A DNA stretch of 64,000 nucleotides from positions 279,634,482-279,698,481 of the forward strand of contig NC_089490.1 in NCBI RefSeq assembly GCF_036850765.1, in the 5' to 3' direction. Position numbers and translations under genes: made by a program. The stretch comes from Saccopteryx bilineata. Its lineage: Eukaryota > Chordata > Mammalia > Chiroptera > Emballonuridae. Of this stretch, positions 24,213-37,154 are shown one piece after another. The number at the start of each line of letters is the position of its first letter. Positions within the stretch are counted from its first letter, which is position 1. The notes below the pieces were generated by a model. That model ran no database searches and was not told the DNA's origin. It worked only from the letters and a program-made list of their open reading frames with translations.

Positions 24213-24852
24213 TGAAATTAGCTTAACCCACGAAATCTACGCACCCACGGGGCTCTAATTGATAAGATCTCTCCCAGTTCAGTGATCCAAGACAAGAGGC
24301 ATAATATTTTTCAGTGCCTTTCGCTAAAGGGGCGGGGGCAATATCTGATTGACAGAGCCTCCATATTCAGGGATATACCTAACAAGAGGGACTTGGCAGA
24401 TATTAAGATCTATATAGCAAGCAGCGAATAGTGCATCTTCTTTCCAGCCAAAACAGGCTACAAAGTGTGGAAAGCCTGGGTTGAGTGGTCCAACTGAATG
24501 GTAGGCGCTGAACAGTCACCTTGACAACAATTCACTCCCAGCCCCACCTGATTACGCTGGAGGCTCTGACTGCCAGAGCCTTACCCAGAGCCTTCCGCTG
24601 AGAGAGGATAGAGTGGAGATTTCCCAGCTCTTTGAGCCTCTTACTCCCCAGACAGAAGCAGTGGCAGCCTCATAGCTGGATCACCAGGCTGCTAATTCAG
24701 AAAGGAGAGACTAGGGGAGAAACTCCAGGAAAGCAAACTCTCTCTCATTGTTGGACTCTACAAACGCCAACAAGCCTTGACTACCAGCGAGACTAAAGCC
24801 AATTATATGACATTGCCATAGAATCCCATCAACTGCAAATCCCTACCTAAGC

Positions 24853-25098
24853 GTGACACAGGGGCAGAACCTGGGGTACAGAGTCACCGACCAGGAAGAG
24901 GGAGAGAAAAGAAAAAGGAAGAAGTTAACCTCTCAATATCAAGAAAAATCCACAGACTTTATAACTTGTTCCACTAATTCTTTGTTGTTGTTGTTTCTCT
25001 CTTCTTTCTTATTGCCTTTATTTGTATTTCCTCCATCTCGGTCCTTTTATTCTCTGCCCATCTTATGCTACCCTTTTCTTGAACTACACTACCCATGA
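24853..25098 (+). other. Short upstream open frame in the L1 5'UTR (81 codons)
   Basis: The frame starts MTQGQNLGYRVTDQEEGEKR and then enters a Leu/Phe/Ser/Pro-rich C terminus forced by the pyrimidine tract. It could act as an upstream ORF ahead of ORF1. Its translation is not supported beyond being open, and other short ATG frames surround it. Confidence 0.25.
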
Positions 25099-25945
25099 GT
25101 GTTACATTTTATTTCTTTTCTTCATCCTTACTCTCCCTTAGGGTTACACTCCAAAACCCTTAACTCTCACTCTCTCCCCTTTTGATTTTTTTTTTCCCCC
25201 TTTCCTTTTTTTCTTCCTTCATTTCTCTCTTTTTCTTATTTTTTCCTTTCTATTCGTTCCTTCTTTTCTCCTTTTACTTTTCCCCTCATTTAATCCTCAA
25301 TCACGAACAAATTATTTAATTTGGGACTCAAGTTTTTTTTGTTGTTGTTGTTGTTTGTTCTTTTTTTTTTTCCTTTATTTTCTGCTTTTGTTTTTGGTTT
25401 TCCATTGTTTGTTTGTTTTTGTGGCATTTTGGGTACTTTTTACATTGCTTTTTAACTCACTAGCATTCCTCCCAACCCAAAGTCTCCATTGTATTTAGTC
25501 TTCACTCCACTTAATACAACAGATTTTTACTTATTATTTTTATTTTTTTCTTCTTTAAATATTATTTTTTCTCTCCTTTTTTCAGTTTCCCTCTTATCCC
25601 TCTCACTATATCTCTTAGTCGACCATCACTTACAAGCAAATCATTTTATGCTTGTCTAAGATATCCTTCTTTTTTTTTTTTTTTTTTTTTTGCATTTAGT
25701 AGGTCCCTACTCCCTTTTTTGCCCCTTGAACTCTTCACCCCAAATCAGGCCCTCTGTTATAGGCAGTTTTTGTTCCATTTAGCATAATATAATTCACAGG
25801 TCATCACAATATTTACCTAAAGAAGTGAGAGGAGGGGAGGAGAAGAAAGAAAAAAGGGGAAAATAATAAATCATTACTTTTTTTGAGTGTGGAGTGTTTT
25901 TCTTTTTTTTTTTTCCCCTTTTTATTCTTTATTAATTCTAATTAA
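24958..25945 (+). repeat. Pyrimidine-rich segment of the L1 5'UTR
   Basis: About 1 kb dominated by T and C on the plus strand, including a 22-T homopolymer at 25670-25691, interrupted by a purine island at about 25826-25866. The ORFs downstream are strongly A-rich on the same strand, so strand composition flips at the ORF1 start. Confidence 0.85.
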
Positions 25946-25969
25946 CAATATCAACAAGACCACCATCAG

Positions 25970-26965
25970 ATGCCAATAAGAAAAAGGAAATCGAATATTA
26001 TGGGTACAAAAGATAGAGAGGTAACACAAATAGATGTGGAAAGATCTATGGAGAAAAGATTTAACATACTGGAAGCCTTGGCGCCAAATGACAGAGAATT
26101 TAAAATAGAAATCTTAAAAATACTCAGAGATATACAAGAAAACACAGAAAGGCAATTTAGGGAAATCAGAACACAACTCAACGATCACAAAGAATATATT
26201 ACCAAGGAAATTGAAACTATAAAAACAAATCAAACAGAAATGAAAAACTCAATTCACGAACTGAAAAACGAGATAACAAGCTTAGCTAATAGAACAGCCC
26301 AGATAGAAGATAGAATTAGTGAAATAGAAGACAAGCAACTTGAGGCACAACAGAGAGAAGAAGAAAGAGACTCAAAAATAATAAAAAACGAGAAAGCCCT
26401 ACAGGAATTGTCTGACTCCATCAGAAAGAATAACATAAGAATAATAGGTATATCAGAGGGAGAAGAGAAAGAAAATGGAATGGAGAATATACTCAAACAA
26501 ATAATAGATGAGAACTTCCCAAGCCTGTGGAAAGAACCAAAGCCTCAAATTCAAGAAGCAAACAGAACACCGAGTTTTCTTAACCCCAACAAACCCACTC
26601 CAAGGCACATCATAATGAAGATGACACAAACCAATGACAAAGAAAAAATTCTCAAGGCAGTCAGGGAAAAGAAGAATACAACATATAAAGGAAGACCTAT
26701 TAGATTATCATCAGACTTCTCAGCAGAAACTCTACAAGCTAGAAGAGAGTGGACCCCAATATTCAAAGCCCTGAAAGAGAGAAACTTTCAGCCAAGAATA
26801 CTATACCCATCAAAGCTATCCTTCAAGTACGAAGGAGATATAAAAATATTCACAAATACAGAAAAGATGAGAGAATTTATCATCAGAAAGCCCCCACTCC
26901 AGGAAATACTAAAGAGGGTTTTCCAACCAGATTCAAAGAACAAAAGAAAACAAAACCACAAGTAA
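25970..26965 (+). CDS. L1 ORF1 protein (ORF1p), 331 aa, intact
   Basis: ORF1p is the RNA-binding, trimer-forming chaperone of the L1 ribonucleoprotein. Residues 1-45 are basic (MPIRKRKSNI). Residues about 45-150 are a heptad-rich coiled coil (EIETIKTNQTEMKNSIHELK, then RISEIEDKQLEAQQREEERD). An RRM-like domain follows at about 153-250 (NNIRIIGISEGEE and PRHIIMKMTQ). The C-terminal domain at about 255-320 has QARREWTPIFKALKERNFQP and SFKYEGDIKIFT. Human ORF1p has 338 residues, so the length is normal. The start follows CACCATCAG and no earlier in-frame ATG extends it. No stop or frameshift is present. Confidence 0.95.
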   Translation: MPIRKRKSNIMGTKDREVTQIDVERSMEKRFNILEALAPNDREFKIEILKILRDIQENTERQFREIRTQLNDHKEYITKEIETIKTNQTEMKNSIHELKNEITSLANRTAQIEDRISEIEDKQLEAQQREEERDSKIIKNEKALQELSDSIRKNNIRIIGISEGEEKENGMENILKQIIDENFPSLWKEPKPQIQEANRTPSFLNPNKPTPRHIIMKMTQTNDKEKILKAVREKKNTTYKGRPIRLSSDFSAETLQARREWTPIFKALKERNFQPRILYPSKLSFKYEGDIKIFTNTEKMREFIIRKPPLQEILKRVFQPDSKNKRKQNHK

Positions 26966-27291
26966 CAGCTCCACCAAGAAAACAATAAAACCAAACTTAA
27001 ACTGTGACAACAAAAGAAAAAAAGGGGGAAAAAGGATGAAGATTAACAGTAGCAAAGGACGATGAAGCGCAGAAATACTCATAAGAAAGGGTACTACAAT
27101 GAATATGGTAGGTACCCTTTTCATTACTTAATGGTAACCACCCTTGAAAAAACCACCACAAAAACACTTGACTTAAAAAAGGTAGCAACAGAAGAAAGAA
27201 GTATGGAATACAAACAAACAAAAACAAATGATAGAAAAACAAAAGAGAAGAATCAAACAAGATACAAAACTAACAGAAAGCAATTTATAAA
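26966..27291 (+). other. L1 ORF1-ORF2 spacer, 326 bp
   Basis: An A-rich spacer with stops in the ORF2 frame, ending AATTTATAAA directly before the ORF2 ATG. It is far longer than the roughly 60-bp spacer of human L1. A short frame (27062-27301) crosses into the ORF2 start but shows no domain. Confidence 0.7.
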
Positions 27292-30200
27292 ATGGCAATA
27301 GGGAACCCACAAGTGTCAATAATTACACTAAATGTAAATGGATTAAACTTACCAATAAAAAGACACAGAGTAGCAGAATGGATTAAAAAAGAAAATCCAA
27401 CTGTATGCTGCCTACAAGAAACTCATCTAAGCAACAAGGATAAAAACAAATTCAAAGTGAAAGGCTGGAAAACAATACTCCAAGCAAACAACACCCAAAA
27501 AAAAAGCAGGTGTAGCAATACTCATATCTGATAATGCTGACTATAAGACAAAAAAAGTACTCAGAGACAAAAATGGTCATTTCATAATGATTAAGGGGAC
27601 ACTGAATCAAGAAGACATAACAATCCTTAATATATATGCACCAAACCAAGGAGCACCAAAATATATAAGACAGCTACTTATTGACCTTAAAACAAAAACT
27701 GACAAAAATACAATCATACTTGGAGACCTCAATACACCGCTGACGGCTCTAGATCGGTCATCCAAACAGAGAATCAATAAAGATATAGTGGCCTTAAACA
27801 AAATACTACAACACCTGGATATGATAGACATCTACCGGACACTTCATCCCAAAGCAACAGACTATACATTTTTCTCTAGTGTACATGAAACATTCTCAAG
27901 AATTGACCATATGTTGGGCCACAAAGACAATATCAGCAAATTTAGAAAAACTGAAATTGTACCAAGCATTTTTTCTGATCATAAAGCCTTGAAACTAGAA
28001 TTCAACTGTAAAAAAGAGGAGGAAAAACCCACAAAATTATGGAAACTAAACAACATACTTCTAAAAAATGAATGGGTCAAAGAAGAAATAAGTGCAGAGA
28101 TCAAAAGATATATACAGACAAATGAAAATGAAAATACGACATATCAGAATCTCTGGGATGCAGCAAAAGCAGTAATAAGAGGAAAGTTCATATCACTTCA
28201 GGCCTATATGAACAAACAAGAGAGAGCCGAAGTAAATCACTTAACTTCACACCTTAAGGAGCTAGAAAAAGAAGAACAAAGACAATCCAAAACCAGTCGA
28301 AGAAAGGAGATAATAAAAATCAGAGCAGAAATAAACAAAATAGAGAACAGAAGGACTATAGAAAAAATCAATAAAACAAGGAGCTGGTTCTTTGAAAAGA
28401 TCAACAAAATCGACAAACCCTTGGCAAGACTCACCAAGGAAAAAAGACACAGGACTCAAATAAATAAAATCCAAAATGAAAGGAGAAATCACCACAGACA
28501 TCATAGATATACAAAGAATTATTGTAGAATACTATGAAAAACTATATGCCACCAAATACAACAATCTAGAAGAAATGGATAAATTCCTAGAACAATACAA
28601 CCTTCCTAAACTGAGTCATGAAGAAGCAGAAAACCTAAACAGACCAATCAGCAGGGAGGAAATAGAAAAAACTATTAAAAACCTCCCCAAAAATAAAAGT
28701 CCAGGCCCAGACGGTTATACTAGTGAATTCTATCAAACATTCAAAGAAGACTTGGTTCCTATTCTACTCAAAGTCTTCCAAAAAATTGAAGAAGAAGCAA
28801 TACTTCCAAACACATTTTATGAGGCCAACATAACCCTCATACCAAAACCAGGCAAGGATGGCACAAAGAAAGAAAACTACAGATCAATATCTCTAATGAA
28901 TACAGATGCTAAAATACTAAACAAAATACTGGCAAATCGAATACAACAATATATTAAAAAAATAATACATTATGATCAAGTGGGATTCATCCCAGAATCT
29001 CAAGGATGGTTCAACATACGTAAAACGGTTAACGTAATACACCATATCAACAAAACAAAGAACAAAAACCACATGATCTTATCAATAGACGCAGAAAAGG
29101 CTTTCGATAAAATACAACACAATTTTATGTTTAAGACTCTCAACAAAATGGGTATAGAAGGAAAATATCTCAACATGATAAAGGCCATATATGATAAACC
29201 ATCAGCCAACATCATATTAAATGGCGTAAAACTGAGGACTTTCCACCTTAAATCAGGAACAAGACAGGGTTGTCCACTCTCTCCACTCTTATTTAACGTG
29301 GTGCTAGAAGTTCTGGCCAGAGCAATCAGACAAGACAAAGAAATAAAAGGCATCCATATCGAAAAAGAAGAAGTAAAGGTATCACTTTTTGCTGATGATA
29401 TGATCCTATACATCGAAAACCCAAAGGACTCCACAAAAACATTACTAGAAACAATAAACCAATACAGTAAGGTCGCAGGATACAAAATCAACATACAAAA
29501 GTCCATAGCCTTTCTATATGCCAACAATGAAATATTAGAAAACGAACTCAAAAAAATAATCCCCTTCACGATTGCAACAAAAAAAAATAAAATACCTAGG
29601 AATAAACATAACAAAGAATGTAAAGGACCTATATAACGAAAACTACAAGACATTGCTAAGAGAAATAGAAAAAGACACAATGAGATGGAAAAATATTCCT
29701 TGTTCTTGGATAGGAAGAATAAATATAATTAAAATGGCCATATTACCCAAAGTAATATATAAATTTAATGCAATTCCCATCAAAATTCCTATGACATTTT
29801 TTAAAGAAATGGAACAAAAAATCATAAGATTTATATGGAACTATAAAAAACCCCGAATAGCTAAAGCAATCCTAAGGAAAAAGAATGAAGCTGGGGGCAT
29901 TACAATACCTGACTTTAAACTATATTATAGGGCCACAATAATCAAAACTGTATGGTATTGGCAGAAAAATAGACACTCAGACCAATGGAACAGAATAGAA
30001 AGCCCAGAAATAAAACCACATATATATGGTCAAATAATCTTTGATAAGGGGGCCAACAACGCAAAATGGAGAAAAGAAAGCCTCTTCAACAAATGGTGTT
30101 GGGAAAACTGGAAAGCCACATGCAAAAGAATGAAACTCGACTACAGCCTGTCCCCGTGTACTAAAATTAATTCAAAATGGATCAAAGACCTAAATATAAG

Positions 30201-31119
30201 ATCTGAAACAATAAAGTACATAGAAGAAGACATAGGTACTAAACTCATGGACCTGGGTTTTAAAGAACATTTTATGAACTTGACTCCAATGGCAAGAGAA
30301 GTGAAGGCAAAGATAAATGAATGGGACTACATCAGAATAAAAAGTTTTTGCTCAGCAAGAGAAACCGATACCAAAATAAACAGACAGCCAACTAAATGGG
30401 AACTGATATTTTCAAACAATAGCTCAGATAAGGGCCTAATATCCAAAATTTACAAAGAACTCATAAAACTCAACAACAAACAAACAAACAATCCAATAAA
30501 AAAATGGGAAGAGGACATGAACAGACACTTCTCCCAGGAAGAAATACAAATGGCCAACAGATATATGAAAAGATGCTCAGCTTCATTAGTTATTAGAGAA
30601 ATGCAAATCAAAACTACAATGAGATACCACCTCACCCCTGTTAGATTAGCTATTATCAACAAGACGGGTAATAGCAAGTGTTGGAGAGGCTGCGGAGAAA
30701 AAGGAACCCTCATACACTGTTGGTGGGAATGTAAAGTAGTACAACCATTATGGAGGAAAGTATGGTGGTTCCTCAAAAAACTGCAAATAGAACTACCTTA
30801 TGACCCAGCAATCCCTCTACTGGGTATATACCCCAAAACCTCAGAATCATTGATACGTAAAGACACATGTAGCCCTATGTTCATTGCAGCACTGTTCACA
30901 GTGGCCAAGACATGGAAACAACCAAAAAGCCCTTCAATAGAAGACTGGATAAAGAAGATGTGGCACATATACACTATGGAATACTACTCAGCCATAAGAA
31001 ATGATAACATCAGATCATTTACAGCAAAATGGTGGGATCTTGATAACATCATACGGAGTGAAATAAGTAAATCAGAAAAAAACAAGAACTACATGATTCC
31101 ATACATTGGTGGAATATAA
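27292..31119 (+). pseudogene. L1 ORF2 (endonuclease and reverse transcriptase), three frameshifts, no nonsense codon
   Basis: ORF2p nicks target DNA and reverse-transcribes L1 RNA. The frame opens MAIGNPQVSIITLNVNGLNL with Asn14 and Glu43 (LQETHLS) of the apurinic-type endonuclease in place. GDLN and [10 protein letters not shown] follow in the second frame segment. The reverse-transcriptase FADD is at 29388-29399, with ANRIQQYI and [14 protein letters not shown] before it. The C-terminal Cys-rich motif C-x3-C-x7-H-x4-C lies at 30679-30732. Breaks: a 9-A run at 27497-27505, apparently one A too long; near 28477-28482, apparently two bases short in an A/G run; and a second 9-A run at 29579-29587, apparently one A too long. 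The segments overlap so that no in-frame stop occurs elsewhere. As written it cannot encode full ORF2p. Confidence 0.93.
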
Positions 31120-31160
31120 AAACGAGACTAAGAGACATGGACAAGAGAGTGGTGGTTACC

Positions 31161-31223
31161 AGGGGTGGGGGGAGGGAGGACGCAGGAGGGAGGGAGGGAG
31201 AGAGTTAGGGGGAGGGGGAGGGG
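31161..31223 (+). repeat. G-rich polypurine tract of the L1 3'UTR
   Basis: Multiple G3-G6 runs (GGGGTGGGGGGAGGGAGG, then AGGGAGGGAGGGAG, then GGGGGAGGGGGAGGGG) lie in about 60 bp, shortly after the ORF2 stop. This is a conserved L1 3'UTR feature and fits the pattern of G-quadruplex-forming sequence. Confidence 0.85.
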
Positions 31224-31367
31224 CACAGAGAAAACTAGACAGAGGGTGACGGAGGACAATCTGACTCTGGGTGAGGGGTATGCAACATAATTTAATGACA
31301 AGATAACCTAGACATGTTTTCTTTGAATATATGTACCCTGAAATATTAATGTCATCTCATTAACATT

Positions 31368-31402
31368 AATAAAAATTTATTAAAAAAATAAAATAAAAAA
31401 AA
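31368..31402 (+). terminator. L1 poly(A) signal and A-rich tail
   Basis: AATAAA at 31368-31373 is followed by an A-rich tail with interspersed T residues ending at 31402, directly before the right copy of the target duplication. Confidence 0.85.
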
Positions 31403-31412
31403 ATCACATCAC

Positions 31413-33335
<1,923 letters not shown>

Positions 33336-33370
33336 CTTGTGATTGCCAGGGAAACTGCTCTTCTGCTGAA
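33336..33370 (-). CDS. CTNND2: CTNND2 (delta-catenin) very short coding exon, 35 nt
   Basis: On the minus strand a TTTTTTACAG acceptor precedes TTCAGCAGAAGAGCAG, and the exon ends CAATCACAAG before a GTAAAG donor. The first T completes a codon begun in an upstream exon outside the window (phase 2). The following codons read SAEEQFPWQSQ, and the final G plus AT of the next exon makes the Asp of DGQKD. This matches delta-catenin directly before the [10 protein letters not shown] segment. At 35 nt it is close to neuronal-microexon size, and because 35 is not a multiple of three, skipping it alone would shift the frame. It is separated from the next exon by only 379 nt. It was found by reading frame and splice sites, not by a long open frame. 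Confidence 0.9.
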
Positions 33371-33690
33371 CTGTAAAAAAGAGAATACATAGGTATAATG
33401 CATCAATTAGAAACGGAAGGAACCCAGACTACAAGACACAAAGGACTATTAGGGTAGTAATAGTGGCTCTATGGCACTTCCTTTAATCTCTTACTGAGAA
33501 GATTAATACAGTCTTAACTTTAATCCATTTGATATATAACTCTTTTTATTCACAGGTATTAGCACGCTAAAAATGGACATTGTTCAGTAATTTTCACAGA
33601 AACACATCAATTTTTATAAAGCCCAACCTATTATATTTGTTCCTTACAATAACATACATGCAGTTCTACACAATTTTAGTTATTTTACTT

Positions 33691-34066
33691 TATTTTTTTC
33701 AATTAGGTGAGAACAGGGGAATCAGAGAGACAGACTCCCACATGCACCCCACTGTGATTCACCTGGCAGGCCCTCTATGGGGCAATGCTCTGCCTATCTG
33801 GGATGTTGCTCCATTGCTCAGCAACTGAGCTATTTTTAGTGTCTGAGGCAGAGGCCACTTGAGCCATCCTCAGCACCCCTGTGTCCTACTCATTAAAGCC
33901 AATCAAGCCATGGCTGTGGGGGGTAGGGGGGTTGGGAAGAAAGAAAAAGAAAGTGGGAGTGGAGAAGCAGATGGCCACTTCTCCTGTGTGCCCTGACCAG
34001 GAATCGAACCTGGGACATCCACATACTAGGCCTGATGCTCTACCACTGAGAAAACTGGCCAGTGCC
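33691..34066 (-). mobile_element. VES-type SINE (long form), diverged
   Basis: Read on the minus strand it has a tRNA-like head (TCTCAGTGGTAGAGCATCAG, then GGTTCGATTCC B box), 'GGGCACACAGGAGAAGTGGCC', a C/T-rich segment and the tail region ending TCTCTCTGATTCCCC. Flanks TAGTTATTTTACTT (33677-33690) and TAGTTCTTTTAAAA (34067-34080) match at 10 of 14 positions, an old target duplication. Confidence 0.85.
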
Positions 34067-34080
34067 TAGTTCTTTTAAAA

Positions 34081-35055
34081 TACAAGCCTGAATAGTTTCA
34101 TATAGACTTTGTGAGGTAGTCTAAGAAAGAAATAACTTCCCCCTTTCTCAATATAAAGATAAAGTAAACCTATATCTTCTTCTAGACATATCAGATAAAT
34201 TGTTCCTGTCCATTGATTATATAGTTTAAATTAAGTAATTTAAAAATTTTAACAATTAATCACCAATTAAATATAGTTCTCAAATTCTCACTTTATACAT
34301 TTGTCTTATAAAATGACCCCAGTTGAAAGGCTTGTTCATATATATGACATACCAGAAATATTGTGCAGAGTGCATATATGTAGGTAATATAAATTTACTT
34401 TGAATTAAATATGTAAATAAAATTAAATTTTATAAATATAAACAATTTTTATTATATATGCAAATACTTCTGACATGTCCCTTTTAATATGTCAATAACT
34501 GAGAAATCCAGATGCCAATTACTGACAGGCATCACTTTCAGAATGATTTCCTACACTTATTTCAATGCCTCTTTTACTCTTATCAAGTATCTTTTATGAA
34601 TAGCTCATCAGTCTCACAACAGCAAGTGGCTTTTATAACTCTAATCTCTACCTTGGAGATGACTTCTGAATATATTTACAGGGGGGAAATGGAATTCTGG
34701 TATGAATCAGAGCCCAGGAAAGCCAAGATTGATATAAATGAATACAAGAGTAGTCCCTTAAGAGACATATGACTTATATAGGGTACTTGCTTTGCAGCCA
34801 ATACATTTGAGTAAACTTGAAAGTGGTTTTACAATGATGAAAGCTGTAGATAGTAGATACATGAAATGATAACACTACAAATTCAGTCCAATGCAACTCT
34901 TTCTTGTATCAAAAAAGTATCATTACACAGCAGTAGCATATAACTACAAAGTTTAACACTTAAAACAGAAATGTACTCTTATAATCAATATTTTAAAAAT
35001 TGCAGTGCATATTTATTTAATAAGTGGTTTTAATACAGAAGTAGAAAATGTTTTC
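34081..35055. other. AT-rich intronic DNA without recognised repeats
   Basis: Nothing assigned. The 86-residue frame at 34512-34772 has no recognisable domain. Confidence 0.5.
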
Positions 35056-35059
35056 ATTT

Positions 35060-35486
35060 TTGTAGCTGGTGGAATGATGTTTCTCTCCCTAGAAGGATAT
35101 GCCCACATAAAACCCTTAGAAATAGAGAATTATTATTAGAAAAAAGAGTTTTGAAGATATAATTTAAAATATCCAGATGAGAGAGCCCTACACACAATAT
35201 AAGTGTCCATATAAGAACTAGAAGTAGAAAGAGACACAGGAGAAGGCTATGGGAAGATGGACGCAGAGGCTAGAATTGTGCCTCCACAAGCGAAGAAATG
35301 CCTGAGGCCTTCAAAATCTTGAAGAGCTAAGGAAGAATTCATCCCTGGAGCCTTCAAAGGGGTGACACACCTTGATTTTAAATTTCTGGCACCCACCCCC
35401 CAAACTGTGACAGCATAAATTTCTTTTGTATTAGGTCACTCAATTGTGGTAATTTGTTATAACAGCCTCCAGAAACTGACACAATA
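35060..35486 (+). mobile_element. MLT1-like (ERVL-MaLR) LTR fragment
   Basis: The order of motifs follows an MLT1 LTR: 'AAGAACTAGAAGTAGAAAGAGA', 'CACCTTGATTTTAAATTTCTGG', 'CCAAACTGTGACAGCATAAATTTCT', then a 3' end equivalent to 'GTGGTAATTTGTTATAACAGC' and 'CAGAAACTGACACAATA'. It is an ancient noncoding LTR remnant with no internal region. Confidence 0.65.
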
Positions 35487-35489
35487 TTT

Positions 35490-37150
35490 TTCTGACACAA
35501 TGAAGATTTTAAATCCACCTGGATTTACTACTACATTCCTTTTACCAGTAGAGCCCTTGACTAAGTACTTATTGTACACCAGGGCTCTGCTGATTCACCA
35601 CAATCACAAATTAATTTTGATTGATGGGGAATAACAGACTTATTGATGCTAAACAACTTAACCCCACAGATCATAAAGAACTCAGCAGGGGTTAAGACTA
35701 ATCTGTTCAACTCCAAAGCTCAAATTCCTAACTCTGAATCTAAAGCTACAGAGGAAAACACAGTAAGGTTACTTCCCACCCGAAGCTGTAAGAGTGAGCA
35801 AGTCATTGCAAGCTTCTCCCAGGGCTCACTGATGTCCCACACTCTCCTTGCAGGCACAATGAAGACCACCCTTCCCACCCCCTTGCACAGAGATGGGGTC
35901 ATGTGAAAGTCTGTGAGAAGGAACAAGTGTCACCTCCTGCCCCAAAGAGAGAAAGGCAGAAATGAGAACTTCATGTTCTCATTCCTTATTAAGCCCTGCA
36001 TTGAGAGGGGTCCCTGAGTAACTACGTGAAAGAAAGACTTCTGCCGACCCAGACAGGACAAAGCAGAGTTAGAAACAAACCACTCTTGTGTTAAAACTCT
36101 GACGTTGGAGGCTTGCTTGTATCCATAGAATAAATGTGACACTGAATAACACAGAAATGTGCCATTATTTGAGTTCGTAAGGCATTTCCTGCTTCTCAAT
36201 CTTCATCTCCACATCTAGAGCGGGAAGATGCCTTGGTTACTCCAGCACAAATCAGGTGGCACCATAGCTATCCTCATCCTTGAGATTTAGCCTCATTTGC
36301 CATAATGGGTAACTTCATGCATGGGACTACACATCTCATGATAACATAATATTTGCTTTTTATTCATCTCTTTCAAAAACGTTGCTATTTTATGATGCAA
36401 CAGAAGTGAGAAGAAACAGACTTTCCCTACATTTTTTGAAAAAAATACCCTTGGCAGAGACTATGAAACAATCCTCCAAGGCAGCAGCAGTGCCTTCCTT
36501 TGGGGCAGACAAAGAGCATTAATCGGTGAAATGGTTTCCTGATTCCTCTAGCACAGTTAAAGTGCACAGAAAGAATGAATGATCACAGAAAAGGGAAGCC
36601 CCAAGAGAGACCTGGTTGGGATTTTATTTCCTTTGAATGCGCATTTTACTCTGTCTGTTAGGGGATTCTATGCAATTGCATATTTTATGCATTAATTATT
36701 TCTCTTTTAAGGTGCATGATTTTTGAAAAGCAAACAATTTATTTGTTCAAAAACATGGATTATGCCTGTATCTCTGACACTCTTATTTCATGTTTTTAGG
36801 AATTACTCATGGTAAACTTTCTCCCAATTATATGATTCACTTTAATGTAACATAAAAGTTATTATTTTGAAACCGTTATAACTACATGCATGTTCAATTT
36901 CAGGAAACAAAGTTGGCCTTCATTACTGAAATGTTACTTTTTAAAATAGAAATAATTGTAACGAAGAATATAAATGTAATTTAGATCATTCCAAATGCAT
37001 TTAACAATAACTACATATAAGTTTCTGTATCCAAATATTTGGAGAAAAAAAAATCTATAATGAATACTATCATAAGTAACATGTAACTTTTAAACATACA
37101 CTTAAATATGTACATAAATGAATAATGTTAGGAAAGTTTTAAAAACAATA
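35490..37150. other. Intronic DNA without recognised repeats
   Basis: Mixed composition. Short open frames at 35643-35906 (plus) and 35930-36199 (minus) show no domain or splice support. Confidence 0.5.
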
Positions 37151-37154
37151 TATT

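Larger units (their letters stand above)
23326..25969 (+). promoter_or_regulatory. L1 5'UTR with internal promoter
   Basis: Everything between the element start and the ORF1 ATG. It falls into three parts: a CpG-rich block to about 24200 containing the tandem repeat, a mixed segment to about 24960, and a roughly 1-kb pyrimidine-rich segment to about 25945. The L1 promoter is internal to the 5'UTR in mammals, and this part would drive the element's own RNA. Its length is nearly three times that of the human L1 5'UTR. Confidence 0.85.
23326..31402 (+). mobile_element. Full-length L1 (LINE-1) retrotransposon, 8,077 bp
   Basis: It is complete from a 5' end with CRE- and YY1-like motifs to an A-rich tail, flanked by a perfect 10-bp target duplication ATCACATCAC (23316-23325 and 31403-31412). 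The layout is a 5'UTR of 2,644 bp, intact ORF1 (25970-26965), a 326-bp spacer, ORF2 (27292-31119, three frameshifts), a G-rich 3'UTR and a poly(A) signal. The exact duplication, intact ORF1 and absence of nonsense codons in ORF2 indicate a recent insertion. It is antisense to CTNND2 inside the 23.3-kb intron, the orientation generally tolerated by host genes because the L1 poly(A) signal is not read in the host sense direction. Confidence 0.96.
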
